From: a bacterium
Lineage (GTDB): Bacteria; Acidobacteriota; Thermoanaerobaculia; Multivoradales; J023
Reading direction: 5' to 3'
Length of the DNA: 60,648 nt
Assembly: GCA_024226315.1 (NCBI GenBank)
Contig: JAAELT010000235.1
Location: 1-60,648, forward strand
Shown: positions 53,758-60,648 of the stretch, piece after piece
Layout: each line of letters opens with the position of its first letter
Position numbering within the stretch: the first letter of the stretch is position 1
Position numbers and translations under genes: made by a program
Notes under the pieces: model-generated
Databases searched by the model: none
What the model saw: the letters and a program-made list of their open reading frames with translations, nothing else
What the model was told of the DNA's origin: nothing

Positions 53758-54113
53758 CGTTGGTTCCCTTTCTTGGTTTCCGTGCTCTCGGCACCCGGCA
53801 CCGGGACGGCGAGGTCATGGGTCTCGGTCATCGCAAGGCCGGGCTCCACGGCTCGGCGGCTGCTGGCCCACACCGCGCGCGCGACCTGGGCTCCGATCTC
53901 TTCAGGGCCGAGCCCGGCTTCGATCTCGAGAGATTGCGCTCCGAGGTCGATACCGCCGAGCGGACCGCGTGGGGCAGCCTCGATGCCCTCGCTCGCGAAT
54001 AGGCGCTGGAGCTCGCTCTCGAGCGATTCGGCCAGGCGGCGGCGGCCTGCCGGTGACAGCCCGTGCAGCACCAGGCGATCAATATTCAGCTCCAGGTTGG
54101 CCCTCCCGCTCAT
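53754..54113 (-). CDS. Small conserved CIS-operon protein of unknown function
   Basis: 119 residues. Starts ANLELNIDRLVLHGLSPAGRRRL and then ELQRLFASEG, a pattern seen in small proteins encoded beside the ATPase in eCIS clusters; the C-terminus is disordered. It overlaps both neighbours by 4 nt (ATGA), so translation is coupled with the ATPase and tube genes. Its job is not known to me. Confidence 0.65.
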   Translation of the reverse strand: MSGRANLELNIDRLVLHGLSPAGRRRLAESLESELQRLFASEGIEAAPRGPLGGIDLGAQSLEIEAGLGPEEIGAQVARAVWASSRRAVEPGLAMTETHDLAVPVPGAESTETKKGNQR

Positions 54114-56134
54114 GACTCGGCGCTCCAGTCCCGAACCTCTTTCTCCGGCACCGCCTTCTGGACCTTCAGGAACTCGCTGCGCGCCGCCTGGAGCAGATGG
54201 CCCATGTGCACCGTGTCACCGTTCTCGGCAGCCAGGAAGGCGGCGTTGAGCGCGATGTTGCGGATGCTGCCGCCGGCAACGGAGAGGCGAGCGAGCTTGT
54301 CGAGCTCCAGACCCGCTGTCGGCGTCTCGGGCGGAAAGATCCGCCGCCAGATCTCGGCGCGTTCCGGGGCGTCGGGAAACGGGAACTCGACGATGAACCG
54401 CAGACGCCGCAAGAAAGCATGATCCAGCGCCTGGCGCATGTTGGTGGTCAGCACCGCCAGGCCGCGGTAAGACTCCATGCGCTGCAGCAGGTAGCTGACC
54501 TCGACGTTGGCGTAGCGATCGTGACTGTCGCGGATCTCGCTGCGCTTGCCGAACAGGGCGTCGGCCTCGTCGAAGAGCAGGATCGCGCCACCTTCCTCGG
54601 CGGCGTCGAACACCCGGCCGAGGTTCTTCTCGGTCTCGCCGATGTACTTGCTGATCACCGACGCCAGGTCGATGCGGTAGAGGTCGAGATCCAGCTCTCG
54701 AGCCACTACCTCGGCCGCCATCGTCTTGCCTGTGCCGCTGGCGCCGGCGAAGAGCGCGTTGATGCCCAGACCGCGGGAGCTGCGCCCGCGGAACCCCCAG
54801 GTCTCGTAGATCTTGCCCTGCTGGCGCACATGGGCGACGATCTCGCGCAGGACCGCCTTCTGCTGTTCGGGAAGCACCAGTTGGTCCCAGGTCGCGCAAC
54901 GCTCGATGCGCTCGGCCAGATCGTCCAACCCCGGTCTGGCCTGGGTCCGGCAACTCCGCCACAGGGCGTCGCTCAGGTCCCTGGCATCGCCCTCGGCGGC
55001 GTCGCCGCCCGACGCCGCGCCAGACTGTCCCAGGGCTCGGGCGTAGGCCGCCTCGATGGTCGGCGCGCTGAGGTCGAACTGCGAGACCAACCGTTCGAGC
55101 TCGCCGCCCGCGCGGACTGATTCGTCTCCCACCAGGGAGTGCCAGATCTGGCGCTGTTCGTCACGCACCGGCTTCGAGACGTCGACCGTCAGAACCGGCC
55201 GCTCGTAACCTGGACGGCGTTTGCGCGTGGTCAGGAACAGCGGTCCCCGATAGCCGGCCAGCAGCAGCCGCACCGTGACGTCGCGGATCGCGTCGCCGGC
55301 CTCGACCTCGTCACAGTCCAGCAGCAGCGCGCCGGCGGCCAGCAGGGATTCACGGTTGAACAGCCTGGTCAGCTTACGCAGCTCGGCCGGAACCGTGGGC
55401 AGTGCCGCCACCGGCAGCCTGGACAACACCAGCTGCAGGCGTGCGCACACCTCCGACGCGACCTGAGCCTTGCCCGAGATCTCGTTGCCGCACAGCTGGA
55501 TCACTGGAAACCTGGCAGTCCCGGCCGTCCTCGCCCAGGTCTCGACCAATTCCTCGGTGAGCTGGAGGTGCGAAGGAACCAGTGCGCCGGGCTCGGCCAC
55601 GACCCGCTCGCTGAGCCCCACCAGACGCTCGTCGGGGCTGCCGATGCCGGTCAGGTAGTGCAGGATCGGCTCGTCGATGCGCATCGGACTGCTGGTGATC
55701 GCCTGGCCCGGACCGAGCTCGATCAGCTGCCAACGCCGCAGCGGGCCGCCCGGCGACAGGGACGCCCAGGAAGCGTCGCTCAGCGCCGCAAGTGCCAGCC
55801 CGAACGTCGGGTAGGTCCGCTCCGCCACGCCCTGGGCCCGGGCGCACAACGCACCGAAGCCGCCTTCGAGCTCCATCCCCGCACACAACAGCAGCATGTC
55901 GCGGTCGTAGTCGGTAAGGCCGAACGTCGAGCACAGGTTCTCGAGCGCAGCGGGTGACGGCAGGTCGGCCGCCGCCGCTTCCAGCTCCCGCGCGAGCTCG
56001 TCGTCGCCAGGATCCCCGTCCGCGGTCTCCGAGCGCGCGACGTGCCGCTCCAGGTCGCCACGGACCCGGGCAATCTGAGCCATCAGGTATCTCTGATTGG
56101 CCTGGTACCAGCGGCCGGTCGTCGGTTCGCTCAT
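54110..56134 (-). CDS. CIS AAA+ ATPase (Pvc15-like)
   Basis: 674 residues from ATG 56134. An N-terminal helical and degenerate ATPase-like half (about 1-400) is followed by a classical AAA+ domain: Walker A GASGTGKT (near 465), Walker B ILLFDEADALFG (near 520) and sensor/arginine finger region LTTNMRQALDHAFLRRLRF. Pvc15-type ATPases are required for eCIS particle assembly or cargo loading; this is not ClpV. Start overlaps the DUF4255 stop by 4 nt. Confidence 0.93.
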   Translation of the reverse strand: MSEPTTGRWYQANQRYLMAQIARVRGDLERHVARSETADGDPGDDELARELEAAAADLPSPAALENLCSTFGLTDYDRDMLLLCAGMELEGGFGALCARAQGVAERTYPTFGLALAALSDASWASLSPGGPLRRWQLIELGPGQAITSSPMRIDEPILHYLTGIGSPDERLVGLSERVVAEPGALVPSHLQLTEELVETWARTAGTARFPVIQLCGNEISGKAQVASEVCARLQLVLSRLPVAALPTVPAELRKLTRLFNRESLLAAGALLLDCDEVEAGDAIRDVTVRLLLAGYRGPLFLTTRKRRPGYERPVLTVDVSKPVRDEQRQIWHSLVGDESVRAGGELERLVSQFDLSAPTIEAAYARALGQSGAASGGDAAEGDARDLSDALWRSCRTQARPGLDDLAERIERCATWDQLVLPEQQKAVLREIVAHVRQQGKIYETWGFRGRSSRGLGINALFAGASGTGKTMAAEVVARELDLDLYRIDLASVISKYIGETEKNLGRVFDAAEEGGAILLFDEADALFGKRSEIRDSHDRYANVEVSYLLQRMESYRGLAVLTTNMRQALDHAFLRRLRFIVEFPFPDAPERAEIWRRIFPPETPTAGLELDKLARLSVAGGSIRNIALNAAFLAAENGDTVHMGHLLQAARSEFLKVQKAVPEKEVRDWSAES

Positions 56135-57357
56135 GGAATGCTCACCCTGGGCCCATTGTACCGGTCGAAGTCGGGACTTTCGGGATCTTTGCCCACCGAC
56201 AACAGGCTGACCACACGGTTGACCTCGACCCTCACCAGGTATTCCCCCGGCGCCACCCGCGGCGCCGGGAACTCCAGCCGGTCGGTGGTCTCCGTCCGTT
56301 CGCTCGGGCGCAGGGAGTAACGCCGCGGTGCGCGGTCCTCGGGAACCGGCAACTCGTGCAGCACCAACGCCACGGGCTCCTCCGGCGCGACCTTCGGCAT
56401 CACCGGAGCTCTCAGCACCATCGACGGCTCGCCGTTGCCCTCGGCGTCCGTGGCGGCGACCTCGGCGACCTCCACTGGTCCGACGATCTTCGGCAACAGC
56501 ACGAAGGAAGCCGGATTCGACACCGCGCGGGGAGCTTCGACCCGCACCGGACGTACGGTGTGGACGCCGGCCGCCAGGGTGGGCGGCACGTCGATCTCGA
56601 CCACGTGCTCGCTCACCGGCCGGGCGCTGATCTCGTTGCCGCCGACCCTGATCGACAAGCCGTCCGCCGCCAGGTGTCGGCCCTCGAGCTTCAGACGGGC
56701 GCCGGCGGCGACCTCGAGCACCTGTGGAACCACCTTGTCGATCTGGGCCGGCCAGCCGAGCGAGATCGTCAAGCGGTTCTTGCGCGTGGGCAGCGCCGGC
56801 TCCGGATCCAGGTCCGCCTCGATCAGCACCACCTGACAGCGGTAGGCGACCGACAGCGAGTAGGGCACCTGGAAGATCGACCACAGCCGCGAGATCTCGT
56901 CGTAGGTCATCGGCATGGGCACGAACTGCAGCAGCTCGGCCTGTTCGCGCAGCCCGGAATCCAGCAGGCTCTTGCCGGCCAGCTCGCGCGGAATGTCCTG
57001 ACGGGTCAGCGTCGGCTGGGCGTGAAGCGCCGAAATCGTGGCCCCGAGCAGGAGCTGGGGCACCATCTTCGTCTCCTCGCCGAAGAACGACAGCAGGTAG
57101 TGGAGATCGAGGGCGGCCTGCGGGCGTCGTACCAGGGTGCCGTCCTCGCGCCGCACCGGCAGCTCGGCGTTGCGCCAGGATGGATTGGGCGTCACCTGGT
57201 AGAGAAAGATGTTGACCATGCCGGCGGCGCCGGCGACCGGATCCGAGGACGGCGGGCCGGCACGCACGGTGGCTCCCGGCACCGCCGCGGATGCCGGTCC
57301 GTCCAGAAATTGCTGAAGCGCGCTGGTAACGCCGGCGATGGCACGAAAGTCGCTCAT
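56131..57357 (-). CDS. DUF4255 protein (Pvc16-like tube cap)
   Basis: 408 residues from ATG 57357. The first ~185 residues are DUF4255: AIAGVTSALQQFL, VNIFLYQVTPNPSWRN, LDLHYLLSFFGEE and IWSIFQVPYSLSVAYR-like text. The C-terminal half is an IPT-like Ig region (VLEVAAGARLKLEGRHL). In eCIS this protein terminates the tube/sheath at the distal end. It overlaps both the ATPase gene and the upstream gene by 4 nt. Confidence 0.9.
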   Translation of the reverse strand: MSDFRAIAGVTSALQQFLDGPASAAVPGATVRAGPPSSDPVAGAAGMVNIFLYQVTPNPSWRNAELPVRREDGTLVRRPQAALDLHYLLSFFGEETKMVPQLLLGATISALHAQPTLTRQDIPRELAGKSLLDSGLREQAELLQFVPMPMTYDEISRLWSIFQVPYSLSVAYRCQVVLIEADLDPEPALPTRKNRLTISLGWPAQIDKVVPQVLEVAAGARLKLEGRHLAADGLSIRVGGNEISARPVSEHVVEIDVPPTLAAGVHTVRPVRVEAPRAVSNPASFVLLPKIVGPVEVAEVAATDAEGNGEPSMVLRAPVMPKVAPEEPVALVLHELPVPEDRAPRRYSLRPSERTETTDRLEFPAPRVAPGEYLVRVEVNRVVSLLSVGKDPESPDFDRYNGPRVSIP

Positions 57358-60300
57358 CTGATGCCCTCGCGGCGCTGGCGCTCGTATTCGGCGATCGTCA
57401 GCCGCGGACGGTACGGCTCGACCGGGACGGGCTCCGGCTGTTCGGCCGCGTGCACGTCGATCTGGCCGATCGAGACCGACACCGTGGGCGGCGCCGCGGC
57501 CGGTTGAGCCGGGGCACGGGCCGCGTCGGTGGCGGCCAGCTGCAGACGCTGCAAGGCCCGCTGTACGGCTTCCTGGTTCGCGTCCGGAAGCTCCGAGGGC
57601 ATGAGCGTGGCAGGCTGCCGGGCGAGCTCTTCCGGCGCTGCCTGTGGCGCGGCGCGGCGCACCACTGATTGTTCCCGGGCGGACGGTCGAGCGGCCGGCA
57701 CCGACGTCTCGGGGGGACTTTCGGCGACTCGGGAGATCGGCGACGGTACGGCGATCCTGGTGGTGGTCCTCGGCAGCGGGTCGACGTCGATCGGCATGCC
57801 GGGAAGCCTGGTGCCGATCGAGGGGGCCTCCCGGGCTTGTCTGGAGAACGGAATCCGTATGCGCGTGCGTGTCGGGCCTCTGGTCGATTCTGGCGCGGTC
57901 TCGATCGTGGGCGTGGTCTCCATCGACTCGACGGTCGGCGCCGCGGGCGCCACCGGCTGGCTCGGCATGGCCGGCGCGTCGCCGATTCGGCTCGGCAGGC
58001 TCTCGACCGGCGGTGAAGGTGCCTCCGGGTACGCCTGCAAAGGCATCCCCGAGGGCTCCGAGCCGCCGGGGGCAGCGAGGGCGCCCATGCTTGCCGGCTG
58101 ATCGAAGCCCGGCGGCATGACTACCGGGGACGCGAGCGGCTGGTCGAAGCCCCGCGGCATGGCCGGCGGGGACGCGGGACTCTCGTCGGGCGCGCCGGAG
58201 ATCGAGGATGCCTCCGGCACCTCGGGAGTCGATGGCGAGACCACGGCATCGAGCCCGATATCGACGGAATCCGACGGCGACGATGAAGGCGCCGACGCCG
58301 AGGGTGCCGGGGACTGCGAGGGCACCCGCGACCGCGGAGGCGCCGGGCTCGCGACCGTCGAGATCGGCGGCAGGATCGGCGCCGCCCTCGAAACATCGGC
58401 CACCGGGGCCGAGCTCATCCGGCGTTGGATCACGGCTGCCATATCTCCGGTCACGAATCCAGGCGTGGCTCCGGCGTCCTCTCCAGTGCTTACCGAAGAT
58501 GATTCGGCCATCCGCGGAATCGTCTCCGCGAGCGACTCGGTCGCGGCCAGCGGCTCGCCCGCCGACGACACGCTCTCGACCGGCGGCACCGTCTCGGCCG
58601 GTGGCACCGTCTCGACCGGCGGCACGGTCTCGGCCGGTGGTACGGCCTCGGCCGGCGGCACCGTCTCGGCTGGCGGATCGACCGCCGGTGCCGAGGATGA
58701 TTCCGGGATCGAGACGCGGGGCTCGAGACGGCGTTGGATCACCTGGCCGACCCCTCCCCACTCTCCATCAGCGCCACGTGGCGCGCCGAGAACGTCGTGT
58801 GCGTCGAGCCGCGGAAGAGCCGGTGGCGGAGCCGCTGCCTCCGAGGCGGCCATCGCCGGTGCATCGCGCTCCGGCACGGCCATCGACGAAGAGTCCGGCT
58901 CCGAGGCTGCAATCGTCGAAGAGCCCAGCTCCGAGGCAACGATCGAGGGAGCGCCCAGCTCCGAATGAGCCGGCGGCGGAGCGCCGGGTTCTGAAACAGC
59001 CGCCGACTCGGCCACGGACTCCGGCCCGATCGGCGACCGAGCGTCAGGCTCCGCCGTTTCGCCGAGGTCTGCCTGGAGGGCCTCGTCGCCCCGGTCACCC
59101 ACATCGGTCGGAGCTCGGGGGCCTTCTGTCGTGGCGTCGGGCGTCGCGGGTGCCGTTGTCGAGACGATCGGCGCCTCGGCGGCTGAGGTGGCTGCCGCCG
59201 GGGCCGACCCGGCGCTCTTGACCTGAATCGAGATCGGCGGCTTCGCCGTGGGCTCGACCCGCTCGCCTCTCGATTCCCTGACGGGCTCGCCCAGGCTCGA
59301 TTCCGCGCGTTCACGCGAGACGGCAGCGTCGTCCACGAAGCGCTGAACGACCTCGCCCGGCGGTTGGATGTTGCCCTCGGTCGCGTCTCGCGGAGCTTCC
59401 CATGTTTCGGTCTGCACCAACCCGCCTTCGACGCCGCCGAACGATCGCGGCGGCGCGTCGTATTCGATCGTGGGTCGATTCGCGACCCGCTGGACGGGTG
59501 CCTCGGTTGGCGACTCGCGTTCCTCGGACCCCGCGGCTTCGGCGGCCGGCGTCGCCTCGCCGGTCGGCGAGGCGGCGTTCGCGTCACCGGTGTCCCGCCT
59601 CGACTGGAGCCGCGCGGCGGGTTGCTCCACGGTCGACGCGAGCTGTTCCGCTCCCACGGATTCGGATTCTCTGGACCGGCCGGCGACGCGGAGCTCGGGG
59701 GCGGGCTCCTCGAAGCTGTCTTCGCTCGGGGTCGATCGCTCGATCGGTTCGGACGGCACCGGTTCACGACGCCCGATCGAGGGGCGATCCTGGGACTGAA
59801 CCTCGGGCGCCCCTGCCTCTCGTCGCTGAGTGACTGCTTCCCCGACCACGAATGGCGGCGCCGCTTGCGCGGCCGGGCTCGGCTCGTCCGTGGGCTCGGC
59901 CACCGGTGCGTCCGTGGACACGGCAACCGGTGCGTCTGCCGGTACGGCAACCCGCTCGTCCGTGGGTACGGCAGCCGGTGGGCTGGTCGGAGACTCGATC
60001 TCGGGCGGCGGAGCCGCCTCCTGTCGCTGAATGGGGGGTTCACCGGGAACGGATCGGGCCGTGGGCACAGCGAGCGGGCTCCCCTCGTCGGCGGGAACGA
60101 CAGGTGCGACGTCGATGGGCGACTCCTCTGTCGCTTGTGTCGGCGGCTCTTCGGCGGCGCCGGAGATTTCAGCGACGGCTTCTCTTCGCTGCGTCACCTG
60201 GATCTCGGCTCGGCTCGCACCTGCCTGGTCGGCGGCAGCAGTCGACTCCCGCGATTCGGCAGCTGACTCCCGCGGCACGACTGCAGACTCCAGGAGTGCG

Positions 60301-60648
60301 GCGGCCGGCTCCCGCCGCGGTGCATCGAGCACAGCGGCGGCGGGTTCCCCCTCCTCGGGCGACCGCTCCCGGGGTGAGTCAATCTGGGCGAGCCTCTCCT
60401 CGGGTGTCGCTGCATCTGGAGCCGCCTGCTCAGGTGCGGTACTCGCCGGAGCCTTCTCCTCCGGCACCGCGACCGCGGGAGCCCCCTCCTCCGGCATCCC
60501 GGCATCAGGAGACTCAGCCGCCTTCCGTTGCAGCGCTTGGCTCTCACCGCGCCCTCGAACGGGCTCCCCGACCGACGGTTCGATGTTCGGGGAAGGGGTG
60601 CCAGGATCTTCGGGAGCACGAGCAGGCGCCTCGGAGGTCTGGTCGGAC
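57354..60648 (-). CDS. Very long disordered protein with repeated QRR motifs (5' end outside window)
   Basis: At least 1097 residues; the frame stays open to the right edge. It is almost wholly Pro/Ala/Ser/Glu/Val low-complexity sequence, with scattered short motifs VIQRR, VTQRRE, VVQRF, PVQRV, PIQRQ like those around DUF4157 domains. The C-terminus ends PTVSVSIGQIDVHA ... YRPRLTIAEYERQRREG, a short conserved ending of CIS-linked proteins next to DUF4255. Stop overlaps the DUF4255 start by 4 nt. It may be a scaffold, tape-measure-like or cargo-tethering protein; I cannot tell. Confidence 0.7.
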   Translation of the reverse strand, partial: SDQTSEAPARAPEDPGTPSPNIEPSVGEPVRGRGESQALQRKAAESPDAGMPEEGAPAVAVPEEKAPASTAPEQAAPDAATPEERLAQIDSPRERSPEEGEPAAAVLDAPRREPAAALLESAVVPRESAAESRESTAAADQAGASRAEIQVTQRREAVAEISGAAEEPPTQATEESPIDVAPVVPADEGSPLAVPTARSVPGEPPIQRQEAAPPPEIESPTSPPAAVPTDERVAVPADAPVAVSTDAPVAEPTDEPSPAAQAAPPFVVGEAVTQRREAGAPEVQSQDRPSIGRREPVPSEPIERSTPSEDSFEEPAPELRVAGRSRESESVGAEQLASTVEQPAARLQSRRDTGDANAASPTGEATPAAEAAGSEERESPTEAPVQRVANRPTIEYDAPPRSFGGVEGGLVQTETWEAPRDATEGNIQPPGEVVQRFVDDAAVSRERAESSLGEPVRESRGERVEPTAKPPISIQVKSAGSAPAAATSAAEAPIVSTTAPATPDATTEGPRAPTDVGDRGDEALQADLGETAEPDARSPIGPESVAESAAVSEPGAPPPAHSELGAPSIVASELGSSTIAASEPDSSSMAVPERDAPAMAASEAAAPPPALPRLDAHDVLGAPRGADGEWGGVGQVIQRRLEPRVSIPESSSAPAVDPPAETVPPAEAVPPAETVPPVETVPPAETVPPVESVSSAGEPLAATESLAETIPRMAESSSVSTGEDAGATPGFVTGDMAAVIQRRMSSAPVADVSRAAPILPPISTVASPAPPRSRVPSQSPAPSASAPSSSPSDSVDIGLDAVVSPSTPEVPEASSISGAPDESPASPPAMPRGFDQPLASPVVMPPGFDQPASMGALAAPGGSEPSGMPLQAYPEAPSPPVESLPSRIGDAPAMPSQPVAPAAPTVESMETTPTIETAPESTRGPTRTRIRIPFSRQAREAPSIGTRLPGMPIDVDPLPRTTTRIAVPSPISRVAESPPETSVPAARPSAREQSVVRRAAPQAAPEELARQPATLMPSELPDANQEAVQRALQRLQLAATDAARAPAQPAAAPPTVSVSIGQIDVHAAEQPEPVPVEPYRPRLTIAEYERQRREGIR
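58564..58677. repeat. 18-nt minisatellite in the disordered protein gene
   Basis: About 6.3 copies of an 18-nt unit (GGCGGCACCGTCTCGGCC-like on the plus strand), encoding PPAETV/PPVETV repeats. Copies differ at one to four positions. In-frame copy changes would change the length of a flexible linker. Confidence 0.85.

Overview
The window is high-GC bacterial DNA, most likely from an Acidobacteriota genome, perhaps a Thermoanaerobaculia-like lineage. That placement is an inference. It rests on two TonB-dependent receptors with N-terminal carboxypeptidase-regulatory-like domains, a VWA protein of the acidobacterial type, a large exported S9 peptidase, and IPT/TIG and DUF11 surface proteins. No rRNA, tRNA or CRISPR array was seen.

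Left part (1-22.3 kb) is general envelope and housekeeping content. It holds a decayed hybrid histidine kinase, two paralogous TonB receptors (each with a candidate sigma-54 promoter and a matching upstream palindrome) with an exported kinase-like protein between them, a VWA protein, apaG, a MazG-like pyrophosphohydrolase, DUF4404, an S9 peptidase, an NTF2-like protein, a MoxR ATPase overlapping a PrsW-type protease, a LOG-family protein, DUF11 and IPT/TIG proteins, and a FadL-type porin.

Right part (22.4-60.6 kb) is a contractile injection system (CIS) locus. On the minus strand, genes from the right edge down to about 36.7 kb form a tight operon: a very long disordered protein running off the window, DUF4255, a Pvc15-like AAA+ ATPase, a small protein, a CIS tube-type protein, a LysM-like protein, a gp27-like hub, a gp5-like spike, gp25, two baseplate proteins, a P2-I-like protein, a DUF6519 protein, PAAR and a methyltransferase. 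Several gene pairs overlap by 1-4 nt. Sheath, main tube and tape measure are not in the window and are expected to the right.

Facing this operon on the plus strand (22.4-28.7 kb) are a SPOR-domain membrane protein, a TssJ-like lipoprotein, TssL/DotU and TssM/IcmF. These are type VI secretion membrane-complex parts, without any TssB/C/K/F/G seen nearby. Between the two groups lie candidate cargo genes: a DUF4157 protein and a 673-residue protein that share their first ~58 residues, a four-helix membrane protein, a B12/radical-SAM enzyme, and a toxin/immunity pair bounded by truncated genes. The most interesting hypothesis is a membrane-anchored extracellular-CIS-type machine that uses a type VI-like TssJ-L-M base, carries a dedicated N-terminal cargo tag, and has beta-propeller and lectin domains built into its baseplate proteins.

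Two tandem arrays of short palindromic units (42 nt x 4 and 40 nt x 6) sit in intergenic gaps and are not explained by any gene.
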